Shown one piece after another: positions 28,253 through 36,603 of a stretch of 64,000 bases of DNA. Origin of the DNA: Prochlorococcus marinus CUG1417. GTDB lineage: Bacteria; Cyanobacteriota; Cyanobacteriia; PCC-6307; Cyanobiaceae. The DNA lies in NCBI RefSeq assembly GCF_017695975.1, contig NZ_JAAORN010000001.1, forward strand, positions 496,001 to 560,000. The letters are read 5' to 3'. A model generated the notes under the pieces. It ran no database searches. It saw only the letters and a program-made list of their open reading frames with translations, and was not told the DNA's origin. Positions within the stretch are counted from its first letter, which is position 1. Each line of letters begins with the position of its first letter. The translations under genes and the position numbers were made by a program.

Positions 28253-29782
28253 ATGCCTTTAAGAGGACTGGCTAAAGCCAAGAACTTCACATTGGGGCCA
28301 ACAGCTCCAATGAAAACTTTTACTGAAAATATCCAGATACAAACTAAAAAATCAAATAATTTCCGAAATTCTGGAAAGTCTCATAAATTAACTAATAATA
28401 TCCAAAATGAAAATCTATTTAGGTACGAAAGCAAAATAAAAAGTGATTTTGACGAAATTGTTCCAACCCTAAAGGAAATTGCTCGAATACAACATCATGA
28501 AGATTTTATAACTAAAGCTCAGGTAATATCAAGAAAAAATTTAGGAATAGATCTGCCCCTTCATGTGCTAGATAAATCTTGGGTTAAACCTCTTGATATG
28601 AGAGCTCTATATGCATGGTGTGCTTTTAAACAACATGAGAAACTTAGTGATAATTTTTTTAATAATGATCCACTTGAAGGTGCTTCAGGAAGTAGAGGTG
28701 CGGAAGATTTTGAAAAATTTCTTTTAGATTGTGGAATACATTTACTTGATATAACTCCTTGTTCAGATGGGCGATTAGCTCATTCTGTAGCATATGTAAT
28801 GAGAATACCTTTTAGTTCAGTAAGAAGAAGATCTCATGCTGGTGCACTTTTTGATATTGAAAATACAGTAAATAGATGGGTAAAAACTGAACACAAAAGA
28901 TATAGGGAGAATGTTCCTAATGAAGCGCATAAAGATACCAGGTACTTAAAAGTTGTAACTTATCATTTTAGTTCTGTAGATCCTTTTCATCAGGGATGCG
29001 CAGCTCATGGGAGTAATGACGAGTTAGCTGCAGCAGAAGGTAGAAATAAATTATATGCTTTCAAAGAGGCAGTAGAGAATAGCTTTTGCTGCGGAGCTTC
29101 TGTGGATTTAATGTTAATTGGACTGGATACAGACACTGATTCATTAAAAATACATTTATCAACTATCGATGGCGGTATAGATTTAGAAAAAACTATTTCT
29201 ACATTAGAAATTTATAATTCAACAATAAATTTTTCAAAAGAGGATGCAGAAAGAGAAATTTGCCAGATAATTTCTAATCAATCTTCAAAAGATAAACTGA
29301 GTGGACTAGAAAAATTTACGTATAAATTAATTGTTAATAATATTTCTCAAATTGACTATGTCAAAAGTTTTCATAACGGTTCTTATGAAGATATTGGTCA
29401 TGCAGAGAGGTTTATTGGAGTTGGTATAGGTTTTAAAGAAGTACATCTCAGAAATTTAACTTATTTTGCTCATCTAGATACAGTCGAAGAAGGGGCACCA
29501 GATTTAGATGTAGGAGTTAAGATTTTTACTGGATTAAATGTTTCTCAAGATCTACCCATTCCGGTAGTAATAAGATTTGATTACTCTGGCAAAGTACCCG
29601 GCGCAAAAGAGAGAGCAATAAAAGATTGTGAAAGAGTTAATAATGCGATATCAATTAGATATAAAAATTTAGTTGATCAAGGTTTGTTACATACTTGCTC
29701 TACTATTAGAGATAGGGACAACATTCATTCCGCCCAAATTATTGGAATGTCTTTAGATAAAAAAACAGAGGAGGCTCACTAA
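28253..29782 (+). CDS. csoSCA: Carboxysomal carbonic anhydrase CsoSCA (CsoS3)
   Basis: Dehydrates bicarbonate to CO2 inside the shell. 509 residues: a basic, disordered N-terminal ~60 that probably docks to RuBisCO, a helical domain, then the divergent beta-class catalytic domain. The zinc and dyad residues are visible as Cys, Asp and Arg in ITPCSDGRLAHS and as His and Cys in PFHQGCAAHGSND. The C-terminal pseudo-domain ends near RDRDNIHSAQIIG. It starts 8 bases after csoS2. Confidence 0.97.
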   Translation: MPLRGLAKAKNFTLGPTAPMKTFTENIQIQTKKSNNFRNSGKSHKLTNNIQNENLFRYESKIKSDFDEIVPTLKEIARIQHHEDFITKAQVISRKNLGIDLPLHVLDKSWVKPLDMRALYAWCAFKQHEKLSDNFFNNDPLEGASGSRGAEDFEKFLLDCGIHLLDITPCSDGRLAHSVAYVMRIPFSSVRRRSHAGALFDIENTVNRWVKTEHKRYRENVPNEAHKDTRYLKVVTYHFSSVDPFHQGCAAHGSNDELAAAEGRNKLYAFKEAVENSFCCGASVDLMLIGLDTDTDSLKIHLSTIDGGIDLEKTISTLEIYNSTINFSKEDAEREICQIISNQSSKDKLSGLEKFTYKLIVNNISQIDYVKSFHNGSYEDIGHAERFIGVGIGFKEVHLRNLTYFAHLDTVEEGAPDLDVGVKIFTGLNVSQDLPIPVVIRFDYSGKVPGAKERAIKDCERVNNAISIRYKNLVDQGLLHTCSTIRDRDNIHSAQIIGMSLDKKTEEAH

Positions 29783-29784
29783 TT

Positions 29785-30036
29785 ATGTTAATTTGCAAGG
29801 TTGTAAAACCACTTGTTTCTACCAATAGGATTCCAGGTTTTGAACATAAACATCTGCAGGTTGTATTAGATGGTTCCTCTAATAAAGTTGCAGTTGATGC
29901 TGTTGGCTGTAAGCCAGGAGATTGGGTTATTTGTGTCGGAAGTTCTGCTGCTAGGGAAGCAGCAGGAAGCAAATCTTATCCAAGCGATTTAACGATTGTT
30001 GGAATAATTGATCATTGGGATCCAGACAAGTCATAA
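29785..30036 (+). CDS. csoS4A: Carboxysome vertex protein CsoS4A (pentameric)
   Basis: 83 residues of the EutN/CcmL family, MLICKVVKPLVSTNRIPGFE with VAVDAVGCKPGDWVICVGSSAAR, forming pentamers at icosahedral vertices. It begins two bases after csoSCA. Confidence 0.97.
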   Translation: MLICKVVKPLVSTNRIPGFEHKHLQVVLDGSSNKVAVDAVGCKPGDWVICVGSSAAREAAGSKSYPSDLTIVGIIDHWDPDKS

Positions 30037-30039
30037 AAA

Positions 30040-30045
30040 AGGAGG
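30040..30045 (+). promoter_or_regulatory. Strong Shine-Dalgarno before csoS4B
   Basis: AGGAGG, nine bases before the GTG at 30055. It selects GTG over the ATG at 30064, three codons later, and over the out-of-frame ATG at 30048. It is unusually strong for this genome. Confidence 0.7.
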
Positions 30046-30054
30046 ATATGAATT

Positions 30055-30303
30055 GTGGAAATTATGAAGGTATTAGGAAGGATGGTATGCACTCAAAGAG
30101 TGGCTGGCTTAGGTCATATGAATTTACGAATTTTAGAAAATAATAAAGGAAAGAAATTAGTTGCTGTTGATCCTGTTGGAGCCAGAGAAGGTAACTGGGT
30201 TTTTACTTCTAGCGGCTCTGCAGCTAGATTTGCGTGCCCTAATCCAGAAGTTCAAACCGATTTAACAATTGGCGGTATTATTGATTATTGGGAAAGTGAT
30301 TAA
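30055..30303 (+). CDS. csoS4B: Carboxysome vertex protein CsoS4B (pentameric)
   Basis: 82 residues, paralogue of CsoS4A: KVLGRMVCTQRVAGLGHMNL then LVAVDPVGAREGNWVFTSSGSAAR. The GTG start is fixed by the ribosome binding site at 30040-30045. Confidence 0.97.
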   Translation: MEIMKVLGRMVCTQRVAGLGHMNLRILENNKGKKLVAVDPVGAREGNWVFTSSGSAARFACPNPEVQTDLTIGGIIDYWESD

Positions 30304-30377
30304 AAATTTTAACTTCAAAAATTTATTGAAAAACTTTGTTGAAGGTATAGTGTAATTAGTCTCGAATAAAGAATTTG

Positions 30378-30617
30378 ATGTGGGATAAAAGAGAATCACC
30401 TTTGAGGATTGAAAAAAGATTTGAATTTGAGCAATACTCAAAAATCAGTAAATTCATGGGGAAAATTGAGAAATTATGTGAAGAAAGGCATATCTATCCA
30501 AATATCAGCTTCGGTAAAAATTTTGTAAGTCTCTCAATATTTTTAGATAATAAAGAAATATCAGATATAGAAAAAGACTTTTCAAAGGATGTTGATAAAT
30601 TTTATTTAGAAGATTAG
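30378..30617 (+). CDS. acRAF-like protein (pterin carbinolamine dehydratase fold)
   Basis: 79 residues, in the place where alpha-carboxysome operons carry the PCD-like RuBisCO assembly factor acRAF. The PCD fold is visible (FMGKIEKLCEERHIYPNISF, then FVSLSIFLDNKEISDIEKDF). True dehydratases have a double histidine before the Pro (HHP) and a later Thr-His; here the segment reads RHIYP and the second site LDNKE, so catalysis is unlikely, consistent with a chaperone role. The ATG at 30378 directly follows a TTG. 74 bases separate it from csoS4B. Confidence 0.85.
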   Translation: MWDKRESPLRIEKRFEFEQYSKISKFMGKIEKLCEERHIYPNISFGKNFVSLSIFLDNKEISDIEKDFSKDVDKFYLED

Positions 30618-30623
30618 TCCTTT

Positions 30624-30851
30624 TTAATAATTACTTGGCTTCGCAATATCTCTTTTGATTAAAGCCATTAAATATGTGGGAGCTTTATATCTACCAGGTA
30701 GACATCTATTTAAAGTTTCAAGATGCCCCCAACACACTGTCTTTTCTATATCTTTAACTGAGTTACCTTTTAAAATTAATAGTCTAAGAGCTTTGCAAAA
30801 TAAAGGATAACCTGCTTCAAGTTCATCTATATTAAGCTTTGCTGCTGACAT
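30624..30851 (-). CDS. DUF3136 family small protein
   Basis: 75 residues with LNIDELEAGYPLFCKALRLL and WGHLETLNRCLPGRYKAPTYL, matching the small cyanobacterial DUF3136 family as I know it. No signal peptide or membrane segment. The function is unknown. It converges with the acRAF-like gene, six bases away. Confidence 0.8.
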   Translation of the reverse strand: MSAAKLNIDELEAGYPLFCKALRLLILKGNSVKDIEKTVCWGHLETLNRCLPGRYKAPTYLMALIKRDIAKPSNY

Positions 30852-30936
30852 AGATCAAAGGTTAATTATTAGCTAATAATCTATACAACTATGGTGCAAA
30901 ATTGGTTCATATTTCAAATTTCTCAATAATTAGAAA

Positions 30937-31353
30937 CTAATCTAAAAATGCCACGCAATCTATCTCAACTAAAACTCCTTTTGGTAGAGATGAAACTTCC
31001 ACACAGGCCCTTGCTGGTGGATTATTTATATTAAAAAAATCACTGTATATTTTATTGACAATTTGAAAATTACTTAAGTCGGTTAAGTAAATAGTCGTTT
31101 TTATTACATCCTCTATTCTTGCTCCACCAGCTTTAAGAACTGCTGCGAGATTTTTTAAAACTTGAACAGTTTCCTTCTCGATATCACCTAGACATGTTAT
31201 TTCATTTAAAGCTGGGTCTATAGCAATTTGACCAGAACAATAGATAAAATCTCCAGCTTTTATTGCTTGATTATAAGGTCCGACTGGATCTGGAGCATTT
31301 GATGTTTTAATTACTTGTTTGGGAGACATTTGTTTAAGAAGATACTTATACAT
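30937..31353 (-). CDS. ridA: RidA family enamine/imine deaminase
   Basis: RidA hydrolyses reactive 2-aminoacrylate and related imines made by PLP enzymes. Conserved blocks: DPVGPYNQAIKAGDFIYCSGQIAIDP, the GARIEDVIKTTIYLTDL segment and ARACVEVSSLPKGVLVEIDCVA with the substrate-binding arginine. 138 residues from ATG 31353; the usual length (about 130) is reached from the in-frame ATG at 31329 (MSPKQVIKT), which I prefer on homology. It directly abuts gloB. Confidence 0.95.
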   Translation of the reverse strand: MYKYLLKQMSPKQVIKTSNAPDPVGPYNQAIKAGDFIYCSGQIAIDPALNEITCLGDIEKETVQVLKNLAAVLKAGGARIEDVIKTTIYLTDLSNFQIVNKIYSDFFNINNPPARACVEVSSLPKGVLVEIDCVAFLD

Positions 31354-32094
31354 TTAAACCCATAAATCTTTATTTGCTCTTAAAAAAGTAAATTCTTCTA
31401 AATTTTTTGCTCTTAAGAAAAGGTTTATTTTCATCTCTTCATCAAGTAAAAATGGAATTGTCAATTCATTATGAGAAAGTTTTTTTTCAACTTCTGAAAG
31501 TTTATTTTTTATATCTTGATCTTTAGGCTTGAGATTCAATGCCCATAATATATTTGATTTAGTATATTCATGTGCACAATATACAAGGGTATTCTTTGGT
31601 AAAGATTTGATTCTTTCTAGTGAAGTATACATTTGTTGATAAGTTCCTTCGAAAATTCTTCCACAACCTCCAGAAAATAATGTATCACCAATAAAAAGAA
31701 CAGGATTTTTACCATTCAAAAAGAAGGCAATATGTGAGCTTGTATGCCCTAATACTTCAATTATTTTTACTTCTTCACCTAAAATATTTAAAGTTTCACC
31801 ATCCTCTACAGATACATTTTGAAAAGGTATTCGCTTTTTTTCTTTGGAGGAAGCAATTACCTTTACATTAGGCCATCTTTCAATAAGGGACTTAGTCCCC
31901 CCAATATGGTCTGAATGATGATGAGTTTGCAAAATAGCTTTTAAGTGAAAATTATTTTCATCTATATATCTAATTACTGGTTCGTGTACAGATGGGTCAA
32001 CAACAACAACGGATTTATTTTTTACCCATAACCAAATGACGTTATCACTTAAAACTCTGAGTCCTATTATATTTCGAGCTTTATTTAATTCCAT
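31354..32094 (-). CDS. gloB: Hydroxyacylglutathione hydrolase (glyoxalase II)
   Basis: Hydrolyses S-lactoylglutathione to lactate and glutathione, the second step of methylglyoxal removal. Metallo-beta-lactamase fold with THHHSDH (metal ligands), [27 protein letters not shown] and AHEYTKSN. Start is ATG at 32094; the frame is open further upstream to 32265 but that part overlaps hisG and matches nothing. 246 residues is the normal length. Divergent from hisG with 40 bases between starts. Confidence 0.96.
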   Translation of the reverse strand: MELNKARNIIGLRVLSDNVIWLWVKNKSVVVVDPSVHEPVIRYIDENNFHLKAILQTHHHSDHIGGTKSLIERWPNVKVIASSKEKKRIPFQNVSVEDGETLNILGEEVKIIEVLGHTSSHIAFFLNGKNPVLFIGDTLFSGGCGRIFEGTYQQMYTSLERIKSLPKNTLVYCAHEYTKSNILWALNLKPKDQDIKNKLSEVEKKLSHNELTIPFLLDEEMKINLFLRAKNLEEFTFLRANKDLWV

Positions 32095-32134
32095 TGTTAA
32101 CTTAGAATGAAGAATCCTTTGAAGAAATTGATCT

Positions 32135-32773
32135 ATGTTTACTATAGCTTTACCAAAAGGAGCTCTGTTAAAAGATTCAATTTCTACTTTTAAAAAAGTT
32201 GGGTTAGATTTCTCTGACGCGTTGGACGAAAATAATAGATCATTAACTTTTGAATCAAGTTGCAAAAGGGCTAAAGCTTTATTAGTAAGAAATGGAGACG
32301 TTCCTGTTTATGTAAGTTATGGTCAGGCTGATTTGGGTATTGTTGGGTATGACGTTTTACGAGAATCTGAATTAACAGTCGCAAGATTACTCGATTTAGG
32401 ATTTGGGGGTTGTAATATGTCGTTGGCGGTTAAGAAAAATAGCAATTATTCAAAACCAACTGATCTTCCAGCGAATTGTAAAGTGGCAAGTAAATTTGTA
32501 AAAACAGCAAGATCTTATTTTGATGAATTAAATATTCCTGTAGAAATAGTTCATTTGACAGGATCAGTCGAACTTGGTCCTATTACAGGTATGGCAGAGG
32601 CAATAGTTGATTTGGTGGCAACCGGAAAAACTCTTAAAGAGAATGGTTTAATTAAAATAGATGATATTTTCTACTCTACTGCAAGACTAATTGGCAATCC
32701 TTTATCTATGAGATTGGATGATAATCATCTCAGAGATACAATTTTATCAATAGAATCAAATAATGCTTTATAG
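32135..32773 (+). CDS. hisG: ATP phosphoribosyltransferase (short form)
   Basis: First step of histidine synthesis, joining ATP and PRPP. 212 residues, the short HisG type, which needs the HisZ partner for activity and feedback control; hisZ is not in this window. Family motifs: [28 protein letters not shown], and [26 protein letters not shown] with the PRPP-binding loop. The HisIE enzyme that takes the product onward is at 47414. Confidence 0.97.
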   Translation: MFTIALPKGALLKDSISTFKKVGLDFSDALDENNRSLTFESSCKRAKALLVRNGDVPVYVSYGQADLGIVGYDVLRESELTVARLLDLGFGGCNMSLAVKKNSNYSKPTDLPANCKVASKFVKTARSYFDELNIPVEIVHLTGSVELGPITGMAEAIVDLVATGKTLKENGLIKIDDIFYSTARLIGNPLSMRLDDNHLRDTILSIESNNAL

Positions 32774-32785
32774 AAGATTAGCTAA

Positions 32786-34582
32786 ATGTTTTTTAAAGAT
32801 TTTAGAAGGATTAAAAAGTTAGGTAAATATTTAACTAAAGATAAAAAAACGATATATCTAATCTTGATAGTTTTGTTACCTGTTTCTTTCTCTGGAGCTA
32901 TTCAACCATTATTAGTTGGTCAAGCAATTACCATTCTCAAGAACGAAACTACTGATGTCTGGTTAAGTAAAACTTTCTTTGGGCAGTCAATAAATGCAAT
33001 AGTCCTAACTTTATTTATTACTGTTCTTTTTAGATTAGTTCTGCAGGGATACCAAACTTACAATATCCAAGCAGTGGGGCAACGTTTGACAGCAAGAATA
33101 AGAAGAGAACTTTTTGATCATTCAATATCTTTATCTCTTAAGTATCACGATAAAATGCCTGTAGGAAAATTATTAACGCGATTAACAAATGATGTCGATG
33201 CTTTAGCTGAGGTTTTTGGTAGTGGGGCAGTTGGAGTCATTGCTGACTTCGTCAGTCTGATAGTAATTTCTTTGACAATGCTGTCAATTGATCGAGGACT
33301 TGCCATTTTATTACTTTTGACTCAAATCCCAGTCTCATATTTCATTATTTGGCTTCAAAAACGTTATAGAAGAGCTAATTATCAAGTAAGGGAAGAATTG
33401 TCTCAACTCAATTCTGATTTTCAGGAGAATCTTCAAGGTCTAGAAGTGGTTCAGATGTTCAGAAGAGAGGCTTTCAATAGCAAGAAATTTTCCAATACTG
33501 GAGTTGCTTATAAGAAAGCAGTAAATGGAACAATATTTTATGACAGTAGTATTTCAGCATTTATAGAATGGATTTCTCTTGCCGCGGTTTCCTTGGTTTT
33601 GGCAGTTGGAGGATATCTTGTTACCTCTGGAAATATTGGTTTAGGAACATTAACAACTTTTATTTTATATTCCCAAAGACTTTTTGAACCTTTAAGACAG
33701 CTTGCAGAAAGATTTACTCAGATACAAGGAGGTTTAACAGCTGTAGAAAGAATAAATGAATTATTGGATGAAGAAATACTAATTAAGGACTCTATTTCCG
33801 CAAAACATTTTTTAGAAAATTCTAAAAATGCAAATAAGAAATTTAAGGGGAAAATTGAGTTCAAGAACGTTAATTTTTTCTATAACGAAGGAGAACATAT
33901 CATAAAGAATTTATCTTTCATAATCAATCCGGGACAGCATGTGGCTTTTGTAGGGCCAACTGGTTCAGGTAAAACTACCATAATAAGACTTTTGTGTAGA
34001 TTATATGAACCTCAATCAGGCCAAATTTTAATAGATGATATAGATATAAAAGATATTCCTATTGCAACTCTTAGAAATATGTTGGGAGTAGTTTTGCAAG
34101 ATACCTTTATCTTTAGTGGAAATGTCGCAGATAATTTGAAACTTAATTCGAATGTAGACAATCTTGAACTAGAAAATCTTTGTAACGAATTAGGTTTAGA
34201 TAATTTGTTGAAAAAATTACCAGAAGGTTTGAACACCTTACTAAGAGAAAGAGGGGGGAATCTCTCGTCTGGTGAGAGACAACTCCTTTCAGTAGCTCGA
34301 GTAGCGATTAGAAATCCTGTTGTTTTAATAATGGACGAAGCAACAGCTTTTATGGATCCCTCTACAGAGGCTACTTTGCAGAAAGATCTTGAGAGAATCC
34401 TGTCAAAAAGAACAGCATTAGTAATCGCTCACAGATTAGCAACTATTGAAAGTTCTGATAAGATTTTAGTCTTAAGAGGGGGATCATTAGTTGAAGAGGG
34501 AACACATAGTGAATTGAGACTGAAAAGGGGTTTATATTTTCAGCTCTCTGAGCTTCAACAAAAAGGATTCGCGAATTTTTAA
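32786..34582 (+). CDS. ABC exporter with fused membrane and ATPase domains (MdlB/MsbA type)
   Basis: 598 residues: about six membrane helices in the first ~320, then the nucleotide-binding domain with Walker A GPTGSGKTT, Q-loop VLQDTF, signature LSSGERQLL, Walker B VLIMDEATA and switch histidine IAHRLAT. It works as a homo- or heterodimer to push lipids, peptides or drugs outward; the substrate is not evident. Its stop overlaps the next ATG by one base (TAATG at 34580-34584), so the acetyltransferase is co-translated. Confidence 0.93.
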   Translation: MFFKDFRRIKKLGKYLTKDKKTIYLILIVLLPVSFSGAIQPLLVGQAITILKNETTDVWLSKTFFGQSINAIVLTLFITVLFRLVLQGYQTYNIQAVGQRLTARIRRELFDHSISLSLKYHDKMPVGKLLTRLTNDVDALAEVFGSGAVGVIADFVSLIVISLTMLSIDRGLAILLLLTQIPVSYFIIWLQKRYRRANYQVREELSQLNSDFQENLQGLEVVQMFRREAFNSKKFSNTGVAYKKAVNGTIFYDSSISAFIEWISLAAVSLVLAVGGYLVTSGNIGLGTLTTFILYSQRLFEPLRQLAERFTQIQGGLTAVERINELLDEEILIKDSISAKHFLENSKNANKKFKGKIEFKNVNFFYNEGEHIIKNLSFIINPGQHVAFVGPTGSGKTTIIRLLCRLYEPQSGQILIDDIDIKDIPIATLRNMLGVVLQDTFIFSGNVADNLKLNSNVDNLELENLCNELGLDNLLKKLPEGLNTLLRERGGNLSSGERQLLSVARVAIRNPVVLIMDEATAFMDPSTEATLQKDLERILSKRTALVIAHRLATIESSDKILVLRGGSLVEEGTHSELRLKRGLYFQLSELQQKGFANF

Positions 34583-35112
34583 TGATTTTTAGAAACCAAG
34601 GATCGTTAATAAAAAAATCAAATAGCATATCTAGGGATGAGCTGATAAATCTTTATGGTTTAAATTCTTATGAGTTCACTCAAATTAACAAAGAAGAAAT
34701 ATTTGTATGTAGTAAAAATAAAGGTTTAGATCTAATAGAACTAGATCAACTTTTACAAACTGTCGGTTGGAGCAGAAGACCTATAAGGAGAGTGAAAAGA
34801 GCTTTGGATTTTAGTATTTTGGTGGTTGGGTTGTGGCGTCATGATGATAAATTCCCCAGACTTGTGGGATTTGCAAGATGTACTGGAGATGGAATTCTAG
34901 AGGCAACAGTTTGGGATGTAGCTATTAACCCTGTCTATCAAGGACTTGGATTGGGGAAAGAACTAATGAAATACATCCTAAAAGAATTAAAAAATATTGG
35001 AATTTCTAAGGTAACCCTTTTTGCTGATGCTGAAGTGGTTTCATTTTACAAAAGACAAGGTTGGATATTAGAACCAAGAGGCTCTAAATGTGCTTTTTGG
35101 TATGCAAATTAA
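34582..35112 (+). CDS. GNAT family N-acetyltransferase
   Basis: 176 residues. The acetyl-CoA site is clear in VWDVAINPVYQGLGLGKELMKYIL (the Q-x-x-G-x-G/A pyrophosphate loop), and the domain ends FYKRQGWILEP. It resembles the plastid/cyanobacterial ycf52 (SNAT-like) group, with about 60 residues before the domain. The acceptor is unknown; coupling to the exporter gene is by overlap only. It abuts the convergent glycosyltransferase gene without gap. Confidence 0.88.
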   Translation: MIFRNQGSLIKKSNSISRDELINLYGLNSYEFTQINKEEIFVCSKNKGLDLIELDQLLQTVGWSRRPIRRVKRALDFSILVVGLWRHDDKFPRLVGFARCTGDGILEATVWDVAINPVYQGLGLGKELMKYILKELKNIGISKVTLFADAEVVSFYKRQGWILEPRGSKCAFWYAN

Positions 35113-35796
35113 TCATTTTTTATAATAGTCAGAATATATAGATTTTAACGACTCGCCTTTTAACCATCTTCTTCTATAGTGCCAGTTCCTAATTGCTTGG
35201 AGAAAAATATTAGTTCTTTCCCATTTTCTTGAACTTATTAAAATAGTCGAATTTAATTGTTTTAAATCTTTTTTATTGTTTAATCTCCTTAAAAAATCTA
35301 CATCTTCCATCAGAGGTAACTTTTTAAAACCATTATTCTTAAAGTAAGTAGTCTTATTAATTATTAAACCTTGATCACCATAAGGTTGTTTAAGAAATTT
35401 ACTTCTAAAATTTACAAAAATCTCGAGGATTCTATAGATTATTTTTTTGTTATTAATTTTAAATTTAAAATAGTAAATATAATTCTTGTCTCCTTTTAAA
35501 ACTGAATTTATTTTTCTAAACCAATCATGAGTTAATCTTGTGTCTGCATGTAAAAACATGAGCCAGTCTCCTTTGGAATTTTTAGCACCTACATTTAATT
35601 GTAAACCTCGATTTTTTTCATTTAATTTAAATACTTTTGCTCCATAAATATTTGCTACATCAATTGTTTTATCTTCACTGCCACAGTCAACAATAATAAT
35701 TTCTCCATCTTTTTGAATGATTGACAAGTCTGAAAGCAATAATGGCAAATTATTGGCTTCATTAAAAGTTGGGATTATAATCGAGATCTTAGACAA
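35113..35796 (-). CDS. Family 2 glycosyltransferase (TIGR04283-like)
   Basis: The GT-A fold starts at once with KISIIIPTFNEANNLPLLLSDL, followed by IIIVDCGSEDKT and the LMFLHADTRL metal-binding site. I chose the TTG at 35796, which overlaps the end of the previous gene by eight bases; the frame is open back to a TTG at 35820. About 227 residues. Such proteins sit beside or are fused to the TIGR04282/DUF2064 proteins, and the pair is linked by annotation to arsenosugar synthesis; that role is established for few members. Confidence 0.85.
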   Translation of the reverse strand: MSKISIIIPTFNEANNLPLLLSDLSIIQKDGEIIIVDCGSEDKTIDVANIYGAKVFKLNEKNRGLQLNVGAKNSKGDWLMFLHADTRLTHDWFRKINSVLKGDKNYIYYFKFKINNKKIIYRILEIFVNFRSKFLKQPYGDQGLIINKTTYFKNNGFKKLPLMEDVDFLRRLNNKKDLKQLNSTILISSRKWERTNIFLQAIRNWHYRRRWLKGESLKSIYSDYYKK

Positions 35797-36466
35797 GTTG
35801 ATTACTATTTTGAATATCAATTATTGTATCTATATCTATTTTTTTATCTAAAAATTTATATTTTAATTTTAAAGACGCAAAATTATCAATTGTATTTTGC
35901 AGAACGCTTTCTGTCCCCCACATAATATTGATAAAAGGTAAATATAGATGCATTGAGATTATTTTTTCTGATAAACCAATAAGCCAATATCCACCATCAT
36001 TAGATGGGCCCAATATAAGATCATTTTGTTTTAGTTCTCTTAAAGTATTCAATAAATCTTGATGGCATAGATCTGGAAGATCAGTACCAATAAAAATAAT
36101 ATTTTTGATTTTATTTTGAGTACAAAATTTTTTGTTGATGATTATTTGCCTTTTCATTTTTTCGCCCAAGCAACCTTTGCCTTGTAAATTAAATTTTTGG
36201 ATGCCTAATTCTTTAGACCATCTCCTACAATTTTTTTCCCCTAAACCAGATATAGCTATAGAAATATCAATTAGATTTGTTTCTTGGATAAATTTAGCAA
36301 CTGAAATAGTATGTTTGGTCATCACACTTTGTACTTTTGCAGAATTACTTTTACCTATATCTTTTGATAACCTTGTTTTGCATCTTCCAAAACCATGCCA
36401 TTTTGCCATGATAATAAGTAATGCTTTATCCAATACTTTATAGAAACATAAAATAATTATATTCAT
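35789..36466 (-). CDS. DUF2064/TIGR04282-like glycosyltransferase (nucleotidyl/glycosyl transfer fold)
   Basis: 225 residues with LLIIMAKWHGFGRCKTRLSKDIG, the GxGRxKTRL nucleotide-binding start of the family, and VFIGTDLPD-type motif here as IIFIGTDLPDL, then LGPSNDGGYWLIGLS. The family is annotated in arsenosugar synthesis together with TIGR04283. The first ~15 residues from ATG 36466 are hydrophobic and not part of the core; the start may be slightly later. It leads the two-gene overlap. Confidence 0.85.
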   Translation of the reverse strand: MNIIILCFYKVLDKALLIIMAKWHGFGRCKTRLSKDIGKSNSAKVQSVMTKHTISVAKFIQETNLIDISIAISGLGEKNCRRWSKELGIQKFNLQGKGCLGEKMKRQIIINKKFCTQNKIKNIIFIGTDLPDLCHQDLLNTLRELKQNDLILGPSNDGGYWLIGLSEKIISMHLYLPFINIMWGTESVLQNTIDNFASLKLKYKFLDKKIDIDTIIDIQNSNQLV

Positions 36467-36603
36467 AAAAAGAAAAAAATATAAAAAATTTTTTTAATTT
36501 AGATCATGCATTGTTAAAAATTTTTAAATTTATCCTGATCTTGTGATTTGATAATGGCCAATTATTAAATTCCAATTAGATTAATAATCTAGATAATAAA
36601 ATT

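Noticed and set aside
32095-32265. N-terminal extension of gloB
   Set aside because: It overlaps hisG on the opposite strand and is not part of the family; the enzyme core begins at ATG 32094.
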